From Eubacterium sp. (GTDB lineage Bacteria; Bacillota; Clostridia; Oscillospirales; Acutalibacteraceae), in contig JAFUEH010000010.1 of NCBI GenBank assembly GCA_017463985.1, positions 62,001 through 126,000 on the forward strand: a DNA stretch of 64,000 nt, given 5' to 3'. Under the pieces are notes generated by a model. The model saw nothing but the letters and a program-made list of their open reading frames with translations. It ran no database searches and had not been told where the DNA came from. Positions 8,167 through 15,960 of this stretch are shown here, piece after piece. A program made the translations under genes and the position numbers. Position 1 is the stretch's first letter. Each line of letters starts with the position of its first letter.

Positions 8167-9843
8167 ATGGGCGACAAAGTTCAGAAAAAAACCTATGGCA
8201 AGGGCGAAATGTTCGGCTATCTGGTAGGTATGTTCGGTCAGAATATTATTTATCAGGTTGTGGCTGCCGGTCTTGTCAGCATATACCTTGGCTCGGTTGT
8301 GTATCTTCCGGCCGGTATCGTCAGCGGTATTATTTTCATAGCAAGAATTTGGGATGCTATCAACGACCCGATGATGGGTACGATCGTTGATAAAACGCAC
8401 ACGAAGTGGGGCAAGTGCAGACCGTATCTGATTTTCTTCCCGGTTATTATCGGTGCGATTACGATCCTTTGCTTCATGAACGGAAGATATGACGAGTCAT
8501 TAGGCTTTTGGAACAAAGGCAACCTTTTGATTTTTGCGTGGGCAGCTATTTCCTATATTGTTTGGGGTATGCTGTTTACCGTTTGTGATATTCCGCTGTG
8601 GGGTATTACCTCTTTGATGACCGATGATGAAAACGACCGTTCAAAGATCATTGGCCTGGCTCGTATGGCTGCCGGTATCGGCGGTATTGGTACAGCGGTT
8701 AGCTTTATTCCTGGCTTCTTGACCGGTATGTTCAGCGGTAAATACGAACCGATGATCGGTACAATTGTTGACGGTGTGGAATATACCAAAGAAATGGCTG
8801 AGGACGACAAGCTGAAGGCGGCTTGGATTGCAACGGTTGTTGTTCTGACTGTACTTGGTACGCTCTGCTTCCAGATCGCCGGTCTTGTTACTCGCGAGCG
8901 TGTACCCGGTGATGCCAAGGATAAGCGCGGTATGATCGAAAACTTTAAGATCATGTTTGCTTGCCATCCGTTCCGTCAGATCCTGATTTCAGGCGTTATC
9001 AGAAGCCCTCTGCAGCTGCTGATGATTTTAGCAATGCCGCTCATGCTGTACTATTATACTGAGTATAATATGGACAACGCCTTTGTACTGGACGGCGGAC
9101 AGCGTGTGATCAAAATTGCGCTGATTGCAATTGCCGTATTCGTTCCGCAGTTTGCAGCAATGGCCTTAACACCGGCTTTTGTTAAAAAACATGAAAACAC
9201 AAAAATTTACAATTTCTATTCTGTTGTCGGTGCGATTCCTTATGCGTTGATTTTCGTAGCCTATTTCGTATTCAGGGGCAACCTTCTCAGCTGGGCAGGC
9301 GTTATCGTTACAGCAATTTGTATCGGCCTTGCTTCCGCTTCCATGGGCGGTATCAACGTTATGCAGTCTATCATGATCGCGGACTGTGTTGACTATGAAG
9401 AGTATCATAAGGGCTACCGTCCTGACGGTGTATTCTTCTCAGGTCAGTCCTTCCTCACTAAGCTGTCGGGCGGTATTGCTGCGCTGATTCAGGGTATTGT
9501 TTATACGATCGTAGGCTTTTCTGGCGATAATTTGAAGGCTATTAACCAAACGTTATTGACAACGGACTATTCCGCTGAGACTGCCGACACCGTTCATTTC
9601 TATGCGATGGATGGCGGTAAATATGCAATGGCAATGTTCTTCTTGATTTCTGTTCCGGTTGCGATCGGTATGCTGCTCTCTGCTATCCCGATGCGTTCCT
9701 ACGGTATGACGGATGCCGAGCATTCTGAAATGCTGGAGGCTCTGGTTGAGAGACGTAAGGAAACCGCTGATGGTGCAGCTACAGAAATTTTAGAAAACGC
9801 AACAGATGACGTTGAGAAAATCGGCTCCGGTGACGATGTTTGA
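8167..9843 (+). CDS. GPH-family sugar:cation symporter
   Basis: A 558-residue 12-helix transporter of the glycoside-pentoside-hexuronide family (MelB/XylP/LacS type). Family motifs are visible: NDPMMGTIVDKTHTKWGKCRP after helix 2 with the conserved Asp and RP, and DYEEYHKGYRPDGVFFSG near residues 413-430. It would couple uptake of an oligosaccharide or glycoside to Na+ or H+. No glycosidase is adjacent, so the substrate is open. The long acidic C-terminal extension ends at TGA 9841-9843, but the same frame continues for 21 sensible codons to TAA 9907-9909 just before the terminator, so the annotated end may be a recent nonsense mutation. Confidence 0.85.
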   Translation: MGDKVQKKTYGKGEMFGYLVGMFGQNIIYQVVAAGLVSIYLGSVVYLPAGIVSGIIFIARIWDAINDPMMGTIVDKTHTKWGKCRPYLIFFPVIIGAITILCFMNGRYDESLGFWNKGNLLIFAWAAISYIVWGMLFTVCDIPLWGITSLMTDDENDRSKIIGLARMAAGIGGIGTAVSFIPGFLTGMFSGKYEPMIGTIVDGVEYTKEMAEDDKLKAAWIATVVVLTVLGTLCFQIAGLVTRERVPGDAKDKRGMIENFKIMFACHPFRQILISGVIRSPLQLLMILAMPLMLYYYTEYNMDNAFVLDGGQRVIKIALIAIAVFVPQFAAMALTPAFVKKHENTKIYNFYSVVGAIPYALIFVAYFVFRGNLLSWAGVIVTAICIGLASASMGGINVMQSIMIADCVDYEEYHKGYRPDGVFFSGQSFLTKLSGGIAALIQGIVYTIVGFSGDNLKAINQTLLTTDYSAETADTVHFYAMDGGKYAMAMFFLISVPVAIGMLLSAIPMRSYGMTDAEHSEMLEALVERRKETADGAATEILENATDDVEKIGSGDDV

Positions 9844-9909
9844 ACGTCAGCTGCCAAGACGCTTGAAGCAAACCTTGACGAAATCGTAAAACAGATCAAT
9901 GAGCTATAA
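9844..9909 (+). other. In-frame coding-like tail beyond the TGA
   Basis: Directly after the transporter's TGA the same frame encodes 21 residues with amphipathic-helix character (ending LDEIVKQINEL) and then TAA. The terminator stem starts 4 bp later. This suggests that the ancestral stop was at 9909. Confidence 0.5.
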
Positions 9910-9912
9910 AAC

Positions 9913-9944
9913 AATCCCCGAACCGTTTCGGTTCGGGGATTTTG
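9913..9944. terminator. Bidirectional terminator
   Basis: A perfect 12-bp stem (9913-9924 with 9930-9941) has a 5-nt loop with T4 on the plus side. It sits between the convergent transporter and minus-strand small gene, ending exactly beside the minus-strand stop codon at 9945. Confidence 0.85.
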
Positions 9945-10086
9945 CTATGTCTTTCGTTTGGTTAATAGATGAAAGATAATGCGCACTGCTTGTATAATCA
10001 CTGTTAACAGCAAGGCAATCAGAAAAATCGGAAAAAAGCAGCGTCATAATGATCAATACGATATGTGTTATTTTTAAAGCTCTCAT
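9945..10086 (-). pseudogene. Small membrane protein broken by a frameshift
   Basis: From ATG at 10086 the minus strand encodes MRALKITHIVLIIMTLLF, a membrane helix. The frame then turns into non-coding-looking sequence. Shifting by one base at the A6 tract (10032-10037 on the plus strand) restores a good frame that begins PIFLIALLLTVIIQ, has a basic end, and stops with TAG at 9945-9947, right at the shared terminator. The repaired product would be about 46 residues with two helices. One extra base in the homopolymer explains it; sequencing error or slippage are alternatives. It is the last gene of the DUF2975/XRE/YdcF operon. Confidence 0.5.
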
Positions 10087-10118
10087 AACGGTTTCATCTC
10101 TGCTTTGACCGATGACTG

Positions 10119-10958
10119 TCAGCGCTTGATCCACTGGAGCCAGATGCCGAAAACCTCTCTTGTAAAGAAGGTGGCCTTGCTCCAGTGCACTGATCCGCAG
10201 GGCAGGGAGGCCGGTGTTAATCCGTTCTTTTCAGCAATGATGGAGGCGCGCAGCTGGTGATAATCATGCGTGGCGATCGCCACGTTGGCGGATAAGGTGT
10301 TTTCTTCCATGATTTTTTTAGAGAAGGCAAAATTTTCATCGGTACTCGTGCTTTTGTCCTCTACAAAATAGCGGCTTTCGTCGATGCCGGCTTCCTCCAT
10401 GATATGCTTCATACATTCCGCTTCACTGATGCCCTCGTCCCAGCCCTGTCCGCCGGAGAGAATCGCTACCGCATCTGGATGTGTTTCTAGGTATTTGACG
10501 GCCGTGTCCGTCCGGTTCCAAAGCGCATAGCTCGGCTCAGTGCCGTTGACCTTACAGCCCAGCACGATGACGGTAGTCTGGTCGGTAGCGCTCGTTTCAC
10601 TGAACTGCACGACGCGGATCAGCGTTGGAATGAACACAGCAGTGAAGATAACCGCAGCAGCACAGAGAAGGAGCAGCGCAGCACGGCCGGCACTATGACC
10701 CCAAAGCCGCGAGATCAGCGCTTTTAGATGATTCATCAGCAGACCGCTGCCGATACAGACGGCTGCCATCGCCAGTCCAAAGGCGTTACCGCTATTCAGT
10801 ATCAGCTTGTAGATCAGCGGCGGTATATATTCATAAATTAGAAATATGCCAAAGGCAATGAGTGCGAAGCGCAAGAGCATAGTAATCACCTGTGATAAGA
10901 TTTTTCCCCGTGTAAAACAGGGTAATTCTGCTTTTATTATTGTTTTTAGTCGCTTCAT
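10119..10958 (-). CDS. YdcF/SanA-like DUF218 membrane protein
   Basis: The 279-residue protein has three or four N-terminal membrane helices (about 20-125) and then a DUF218 domain with VIVLGCKVNG (about 148), LSGGQG (about 185) and conserved Glu/Asp/Asn positions including the STDENF segment. SanA and ElyC proteins of this family influence envelope integrity and undecaprenyl-phosphate-linked steps; YdcF binds SAM. The start has AAGGAAT upstream. It follows the XRE gene by 3 bp, so it is part of that operon. Confidence 0.8.
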   Translation of the reverse strand: MKRLKTIIKAELPCFTRGKILSQVITMLLRFALIAFGIFLIYEYIPPLIYKLILNSGNAFGLAMAAVCIGSGLLMNHLKALISRLWGHSAGRAALLLLCAAAVIFTAVFIPTLIRVVQFSETSATDQTTVIVLGCKVNGTEPSYALWNRTDTAVKYLETHPDAVAILSGGQGWDEGISEAECMKHIMEEAGIDESRYFVEDKSTSTDENFAFSKKIMEENTLSANVAIATHDYHQLRASIIAEKNGLTPASLPCGSVHWSKATFFTREVFGIWLQWIKR

Positions 10959-10961
10959 GCT

Positions 10962-11177
10962 TTATTCCTTTTTGAATTCTAAAATATCGCCCGGTTGGCA
11001 ATCCAACGCTTCACAGAGCTTTGCCAGCGTCGACACTTTGAGCGCTTTGGCTTTGCCGTTCTTTAGAATCGACATATTTGCCATGGTAATGCCAACCTTT
11101 TCCGACAACTCGGTGACGCTCATCTTTCGCTTAGCAAGCATAACGTCAATGTTGAAAATAATTCTTTTATCTTCCAA
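10962..11177 (-). CDS. Small XRE/Cro-type regulator (YozG-like)
   Basis: A 71-residue helix-turn-helix protein that starts with TTG. Recognition helices lie around residues 17-45 (SVTELSEKVGITMANMSILK). This small type is usually encoded next to a DUF2975 membrane protein, as here (23 bp downstream of it), and the pair probably forms a membrane-linked sensing switch. A dyad overlapping the operon promoter (11719-11740) is its likely target. Confidence 0.85.
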   Translation of the reverse strand: MEDKRIIFNIDVMLAKRKMSVTELSEKVGITMANMSILKNGKAKALKVSTLAKLCEALDCQPGDILEFKKE

Positions 11178-11200
11178 AACCTGTCCCGTCCTTTATATCG

Positions 11201-11671
11201 TTATATCGTGAAATCACTTTGCTCCTGTAATGACGTAGCGTTGCGCAGTAAGTAGGAGCAGGAGAAGGCGCATACAGCAGCCGCAAAAAAGCACGCCACA
11301 ATGAGAAATACCGCAATGAAGAAGGCGAAGAATGATCTGCCGATGGCGTAGAGGACGGTGTTTGTTATCAGTACGAGTACGGTATCGCACACCATCAGCC
11401 AGCCGATCGCCCGCATGCTTTTGGCGGTTGAGAGCGTAAAGGAACGGTTGCGGCGGATATTGCCGGCAATGCGCCAAGCAGGCAGTAACGCCATGAAGCA
11501 GGGAAAGGCGCAAGCGTAAATCGCATAAAGCCAGTAGCTGTGCGTTCTGACGCTGAAGCCCGGCAGCAGGTATTCTACGATCCGGTGCATCATCAGCAGG
11601 CAAACGAGACCGGTGACAGCCAGCAGTATCAGCATCACCCGGATGAGTATCGTAACGGTTTGTTTCGTCAT
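11201..11671 (-). CDS. DUF2975 membrane protein
   Basis: A 156-residue protein with four membrane helices (about 8-28, 45-65, 85-110 and 115-142). The RIAGNIRRNRSFT loop between helices 2 and 3 is characteristic of DUF2975. Its partner is the small XRE protein downstream. The ribosome binding site AAGGAGG precedes the start. It probably modulates the regulator; the signal is unknown. Confidence 0.8.
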   Translation of the reverse strand: MTKQTVTILIRVMLILLAVTGLVCLLMMHRIVEYLLPGFSVRTHSYWLYAIYACAFPCFMALLPAWRIAGNIRRNRSFTLSTAKSMRAIGWLMVCDTVLVLITNTVLYAIGRSFFAFFIAVFLIVACFFAAAVCAFSCSYLLRNATSLQEQSDFTI

Positions 11672-11695
11672 CTTTCAATTCCTCCTTACAGCCAC

Positions 11696-11724
11696 AGTAT
11701 AGCACAAGGAAAACATAATTGCAA
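11696..11724 (-). promoter_or_regulatory. Sigma-A promoter of DUF2975 operon
   Basis: On the minus strand: TTGCAA (11724-11719), a 17-bp spacer and TATACT (11701-11696). Confidence 0.75.
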
Positions 11725-11740
11725 TAAAAATTTATTGTAA
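11719..11740. promoter_or_regulatory. Candidate operator for XRE regulator
   Basis: Inverted repeat TTGCAATAAA-AA-TTTATTGTAA with one mismatch. It overlaps the -35 of the DUF2975 operon, a classic position for autorepression. Confidence 0.5.
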
Positions 11741-11768
11741 CACGATAAATATGTGCCTTTAGATATAC

Positions 11769-11797
11769 TTGACGGATTTCGACAACTATGGTAAAAT
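11769..11797 (+). promoter_or_regulatory. Sigma-A promoter of TM2 gene
   Basis: TTGACG (11769-11774), a 17-bp spacer and TAAAAT (11792-11797), divergent from the DUF2975 promoter. Confidence 0.75.
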
Positions 11798-11828
11798 ATA
11801 TAAGAATTTTAATAAGGGGGAGATTCCA

Positions 11829-12233
11829 ATGAACGGACAGACAAAATTTTGCCAAAACTGCGGTGCGCAGTTACCGGCAGACGCAGCGGTTTGCAGCGTG
11901 TGCGGCAGCCAGCAGGCAGGCGTACAGCCTAACTACCAGCAGCCCAATTATCAGCAACCGAACTATCAGCAGCCGAATTATCAGCAGCCCAACTACCAGC
12001 AGCCGCAGCAGCAGGTGTATATCAACAACACTTATGTGACGCCCGGCAAGCCAATCAATAAATGGGTTGCCTTCCTGCTTTGCTTTTTCCTTGGCGAATT
12101 CGGTGCGCATAAGTTTTATGAAGGCAAGGTCGGAATGGGTATCCTGTATCTGTTTACCGCAGGCCTCTTTGGTATCGGCTGGCTGATTGACTGGATCATG
12201 ATCCTGACAAAGCCAAATCCGTATTACGTATAA
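11829..12233 (+). CDS. Zinc-ribbon, PNYQQ-repeat, TM2-domain protein
   Basis: The 134-residue protein has three parts: a CQNCG...CSVCG zinc ribbon (residues 8-26), five PNYQQ repeats (34-58), and a TM2 domain (about 74-130) with [20 protein letters not shown] and a second helix ending [12 protein letters not shown]2 proteins are small membrane proteins of unclear role. The longer frame from 11769 begins inside the promoter; ATG 11829 has GGGGGAG upstream and is the real start. A terminator follows, so it is monocistronic. Confidence 0.85.
   Translation: MNGQTKFCQNCGAQLPADAAVCSVCGSQQAGVQPNYQQPNYQQPNYQQPNYQQPNYQQPQQQVYINNTYVTPGKPINKWVAFLLCFFLGEFGAHKFYEGKVGMGILYLFTAGLFGIGWLIDWIMILTKPNPYYV
11928..12002 (+). 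repeat. Five 15-bp PNYQQ-coding repeats
   Basis: Five consecutive 15-bp units encode PNYQQ. Synonymous codons vary between copies, so the peptide rather than the DNA appears to be under selection. Confidence 0.9.
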
Positions 12234-12238
12234 ACCAA

Positions 12239-12270
12239 TAGCCCAACACACCTGTGTTGGGTTATTTTTC
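12239..12270 (+). terminator. Rho-independent terminator
   Basis: A stem of about 12 bp centred on 12251 (CCCAACAC with GTGTTGGG, extended by A/T pairs) is followed by T5. Confidence 0.8.
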
Positions 12271-12298
12271 TTTACGGGAATTTACATTCCTGTATAAT
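12271..12298 (+). promoter_or_regulatory. Promoter of ABC exporter operon
   Basis: TTTACG (12271-12276), a 16-bp spacer and TATAAT (12293-12298). A second overlapping TAAAAT lies a few bases downstream. Confidence 0.55.
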
Positions 12299-12341
12299 TA
12301 TGTTAAAATAAGTATCACTGATTAACAAAGTAGGTGAGAAG

Positions 12342-14171
12342 ATGCCTCCGGGAAGATGGGTGCCGGTTCATGAAAAGGTGGATGTACCGGTGTTTAAAAA
12401 TATTATTTATGCGGTTAAGATACTGTTTAAGGCGGATAAAACGATTATGCCGGCAGTGATCATTGCACAGCTGACGACGGAGGTGTTTACGAACTTTATC
12501 CAGGGGATCCTCTTCTTAAAGGTATTGCTCGGGATCATTGAAGGTAACGGTTCCTTTGAATATTATACGCGGATCCTGCTGATCTTTTTCGCATCTGCAG
12601 TGGTTTATGAAATCATTATTATTGCCAGCGATTATGCGCAGAATATAGCGATGAAGCGCGTGTTTAAAGGGCTGAATAATATGATTTTTAAAAAGGCGTG
12701 CGAGGTTGACGTCGCGTGCTATGAGGATCCGGTGTTCTATGATGCTTACCAGCGTGCGACGGACATTCTGACCGGCAGTATTTTTATGGCGTTTGTGATG
12801 GATTTTTCCATGCTGATCGGTGATATACTGGCGTTAGTGCTGGTGATCGGTGTGGTCACCTCCATCGATCCCAGCTATTTGATCTTTCTGGCGCCGGTAG
12901 CGATCGTGTTTGCGGTCGAGATCAAGAAGAGTAAGCTGCTGTATCAACGCGATCTTTCCATGACGACGAATAACCGTATGAAGGCTTATTCACAGCGCAC
13001 GGTATTCCTGAAAGATTTTTCAAAGGATATACGCACCTCTAATATTTTTGCTGTCATTCTGCGGCGCTTTGACAGAGCGGTGCAGGATAATATCTACATT
13101 ATTAAAAATTACGGTATGAAGCTGTTTTTTTACAGCCTGATCGGTTCGCTGTTCGGTGAATTTACCCCGATCGTCGGTACGTATGCTTATGCTTCTTACC
13201 GCTTTATTAACGATACAGGACTGGACATTACCGGCTTTTCTGTGGTGCTTTCCTCGATCAATTCTGTGCGGCAGACCACGACCGGTATCGCTAATTCGCT
13301 GGCAGATCTGACAAATATGGCGCTGTATTTTCAGAATCTGCATGACTTTTTCGACTATGAGGCCAAGGTAGTGCCCGGCAGTAGACCGGCAGAGCCGTTT
13401 GAGTTGTTAGAATTTCGGCACGTTTCTTTCCGCTATCCCAGCGCAGAGGAGGATGCAATCCGCGATATGAGCTTTACGATCCGTCGCGGTGAGACGGTCG
13501 CGTTGGTAGGCGTTAACGGTGCCGGTAAAACAACGCTGGTGAAGCTGCTGCTGCGCTTTTACGATGTGACGGAAGGCGAGATCCTATATAACGGCGTGAA
13601 CATAAAGGAGTATGATACAGCCTCGCTGCGTCGCCGGTTTGCGACGGTGTTTCAGGATTACAAGACCTTTGCACTGTCCGTCAATGAAAATGTGCTGTGC
13701 CATGCTGTGCAGGACGGAGAACGTGCGCTCGCAGAGGAGGCGCTGAAGCAGAGCGGCGTATGGGATAAAATAGCGACGCTGCCGGAGGGTGCCGATACGG
13801 TACTGACGCGTGAGTTTGACGAAAATGGCGCCGGCCTGTCGGGAGGAGAAGCGCAAAAAACAGCGGTTGCGAGAATGTTTGCAAAGTCGTTTGACATTGC
13901 TATTTTAGACGAACCGTCCTCAGCGCTGGACCCGATTGCGGAATATAAAATGTATGAAAATCTGATTGCGGCTACGGAGAACAAGACCGTCCTGTATATT
14001 TCACATCGGCTGTCCTCCGCGGTGCTCAGCGATAAAATACTGGTCGTCAGCGGCGGCAGATTGGCGGAAGTCGGCACGCATACGGAGCTGATGGCGGCCG
14101 ACGGCGAATATGCCAAGATGTTTTCCTTGCAGGCGTCACGGTATGCGGAGGAGGTGCAGGAGCTTGGCTGA
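12342..14171 (+). CDS. ABC exporter half-transporter A
   Basis: The 609-residue protein fuses a six-helix membrane domain (about 25-330) to an ATPase domain. Walker A is GVNGAGKTT (about 389), the signature is LSGGEAQK (about 499), Walker B is AILDEPSSALDP (about 520), and the H-loop is ISHRLSS. The next gene is a second half-transporter overlapping by 8 bp, so the two probably form a heterodimer in the inner membrane. Both have intact catalytic Glu and His, so a degenerate site is not obvious. The substrate is unknown; coupling to a beta-mannosidase hints at a glycan or glycopeptide, but lipid or drug export is equally possible. Confidence 0.9.
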   Translation: MPPGRWVPVHEKVDVPVFKNIIYAVKILFKADKTIMPAVIIAQLTTEVFTNFIQGILFLKVLLGIIEGNGSFEYYTRILLIFFASAVVYEIIIIASDYAQNIAMKRVFKGLNNMIFKKACEVDVACYEDPVFYDAYQRATDILTGSIFMAFVMDFSMLIGDILALVLVIGVVTSIDPSYLIFLAPVAIVFAVEIKKSKLLYQRDLSMTTNNRMKAYSQRTVFLKDFSKDIRTSNIFAVILRRFDRAVQDNIYIIKNYGMKLFFYSLIGSLFGEFTPIVGTYAYASYRFINDTGLDITGFSVVLSSINSVRQTTTGIANSLADLTNMALYFQNLHDFFDYEAKVVPGSRPAEPFELLEFRHVSFRYPSAEEDAIRDMSFTIRRGETVALVGVNGAGKTTLVKLLLRFYDVTEGEILYNGVNIKEYDTASLRRRFATVFQDYKTFALSVNENVLCHAVQDGERALAEEALKQSGVWDKIATLPEGADTVLTREFDENGAGLSGGEAQKTAVARMFAKSFDIAILDEPSSALDPIAEYKMYENLIAATENKTVLYISHRLSSAVLSDKILVVSGGRLAEVGTHTELMAADGEYAKMFSLQASRYAEEVQELG

Positions 14172-15960
14172 TTACAGAGCTGATAAACCGAACCATTCTA
14201 CCTTCTCTAATGTGCTTTATTTCTTAAAGCTGATGTACAAAATATCGCCGCTGCTGGTGCTGGGAGAATGCTTTTGGGGCGTGGTCATGCGCCTGCCTAC
14301 GAGAGTCATATCTGTGCTGGGTGCAAAATATGTGATCGACGCGATCGCGAGCGGCGAGGATACGAAAAAAATTGTGATCGCTGTGGTAGTGATTGCCGTG
14401 GTTCTGCTGCTGACGGAGGTCGGCAACGCGCTGTACCGCGACCTGTTTTTCAGTGTTCAGCGCGAAAAGCTGACCAAAGGCCTGTCACAGATGCTGTATC
14501 AAAAGGCGAAGGAGCTGGATCTTGCGTCTTATGACGATCCTGATTTTTACAATAATTTCATTTTAGTCATTCAGTCCTCCGGCGAACGTGTTACGTTTGT
14601 GCTTGGCTTAGTGCAGCGATATATCGGTGAAGTCGTTTCGCTGATCACGATCGCCTCCATCCTGTTGACGATCGACCCGATCTGTCTGTTGATTGTGCTC
14701 GGCGTGGTAGCCGTATTTACGCCGGTCAGCCGGAAGATCGGCAATCTGCAGGCGGAACGGCAAATAGAGAATAATAAGCTCCACCGTCGGGCGGATTACT
14801 TTGCACGTATCTTTTATCTACAGGATTATGTGAAGGAAGTGCGGATGAACGATATCCAGCCGCTGCTGATCGAACGGTATAATGAAGCGGCGGATGACGT
14901 GATCAACAACCAAATCAAGTATGTCAGAAAGATCGATTTTATCTACTTCTTTCAGGAAACAGGCGTACAGATGGTCGGTTTTATGCTGCTGTTGCCGCTT
15001 TACCTTGGCTACTGTGTGCTGAAAACACATACGCTTTCTGCCGGCGATTTCGTGGCGACCTTTAACGGTGCCTTCTCTATTGCCACTTCGTTTTCATTTT
15101 TGACTGTCGGCGTTGTCAGAATGTTTTCCGAAACGGCGAGACTGATTGAAAAATACCGAGAGTTTCTGCATCGCGATTATCAGGTGAAAGACGGGGCGAA
15201 CGAGGTGCCGATGACAGAGCCGAAGGAGATCACCCTGAAAAACGTCGGCTTTACCTATCCGGGGAACGATCATCCGACGTTGAAAAATATTAACATGACG
15301 ATCCGTCCGGGTGAAAAAATTGCGCTCGTCGGTTATAACGGCGCCGGTAAAACAACGCTGACGAATCTGCTGTTGCGGCTTTACGATGTATCGGAGGGCA
15401 GTATTTGTATTGACGGCACTGATATTCGTGATGCTACCGTAAAATCGCACCGTAACCGCTTTGCTGCTGTTTTTCAGGATTTCCAAATATTCGCGGCAGA
15501 GTTAGGAGAGAACGTGGCGCTTGATACGGAATATGACGAGCAGCGTACCCTTGAAGCGCTGCGTCATAGCGGCTTTACCAAAAAAACAGCTAACGGATTG
15601 CAAACACATCTGCTGCGTGAATTTGACGATGACGGAATGATGTTTTCCGGCGGTGAGAGCCAAAAGGTGGCCATTGCCCGTGCATTCTATAAAAACTGTC
15701 CTTATGTGATTTTAGATGAACCGTCCGCCAATCTTGACCCGATTGCAGAGTACAATCTAAATCAGGCCATGATCGAGGCGGCAGAGAATAAAACCGTCGT
15801 GTTTATTTCTCATCGATTGTCAACGACCGTCAATGCCGATCGGATCTATGTGATGGAAAACGGTGAAATTGTAGAAGAGGGAAGTCATGCGGTTTTGATG
15901 GAACAAAACGGTATTTATGCCACGATGTTCCGTTTACAGGCGGAGAAATATCAACAATGA
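14164..15960 (+). CDS. ABC exporter half-transporter B
   Basis: A 598-residue partner of the preceding gene with the same architecture: membrane domain (about 20-330), Walker A GYNGAGKTT (about 390), signature FSGGESQK (about 494), Walker B VILDEPSANLDP (about 515) and ISHRLST. I chose TTG 14164, which overlaps the upstream stop and has GGAGGAGG about 10 nt before it. The in-frame ATG at 14110 would add an Arg/Cys-rich stretch that is just upstream coding sequence in another frame. The downstream GH2 gene overlaps by 4 bp (ATGA), indicating translational coupling. Confidence 0.88.
   Translation: MADYRADKPNHSTFSNVLYFLKLMYKISPLLVLGECFWGVVMRLPTRVISVLGAKYVIDAIASGEDTKKIVIAVVVIAVVLLLTEVGNALYRDLFFSVQREKLTKGLSQMLYQKAKELDLASYDDPDFYNNFILVIQSSGERVTFVLGLVQRYIGEVVSLITIASILLTIDPICLLIVLGVVAVFTPVSRKIGNLQAERQIENNKLHRRADYFARIFYLQDYVKEVRMNDIQPLLIERYNEAADDVINNQIKYVRKIDFIYFFQETGVQMVGFMLLLPLYLGYCVLKTHTLSAGDFVATFNGAFSIATSFSFLTVGVVRMFSETARLIEKYREFLHRDYQVKDGANEVPMTEPKEITLKNVGFTYPGNDHPTLKNINMTIRPGEKIALVGYNGAGKTTLTNLLLRLYDVSEGSICIDGTDIRDATVKSHRNRFAAVFQDFQIFAAELGENVALDTEYDEQRTLEALRHSGFTKKTANGLQTHLLREFDDDGMMFSGGESQKVAIARAFYKNCPYVILDEPSANLDPIAEYNLNQAMIEAAENKTVVFISHRLSTTVNADRIYVMENGEIVEEGSHAVLMEQNGIYATMFRLQAEKYQQ

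Noticed and set aside
14110-14163. Upstream extension of half-transporter B
   Set aside because: The extra Arg/Cys-rich residues are half-transporter A coding sequence in another frame; TTG 14164 has the proper ribosome binding site.
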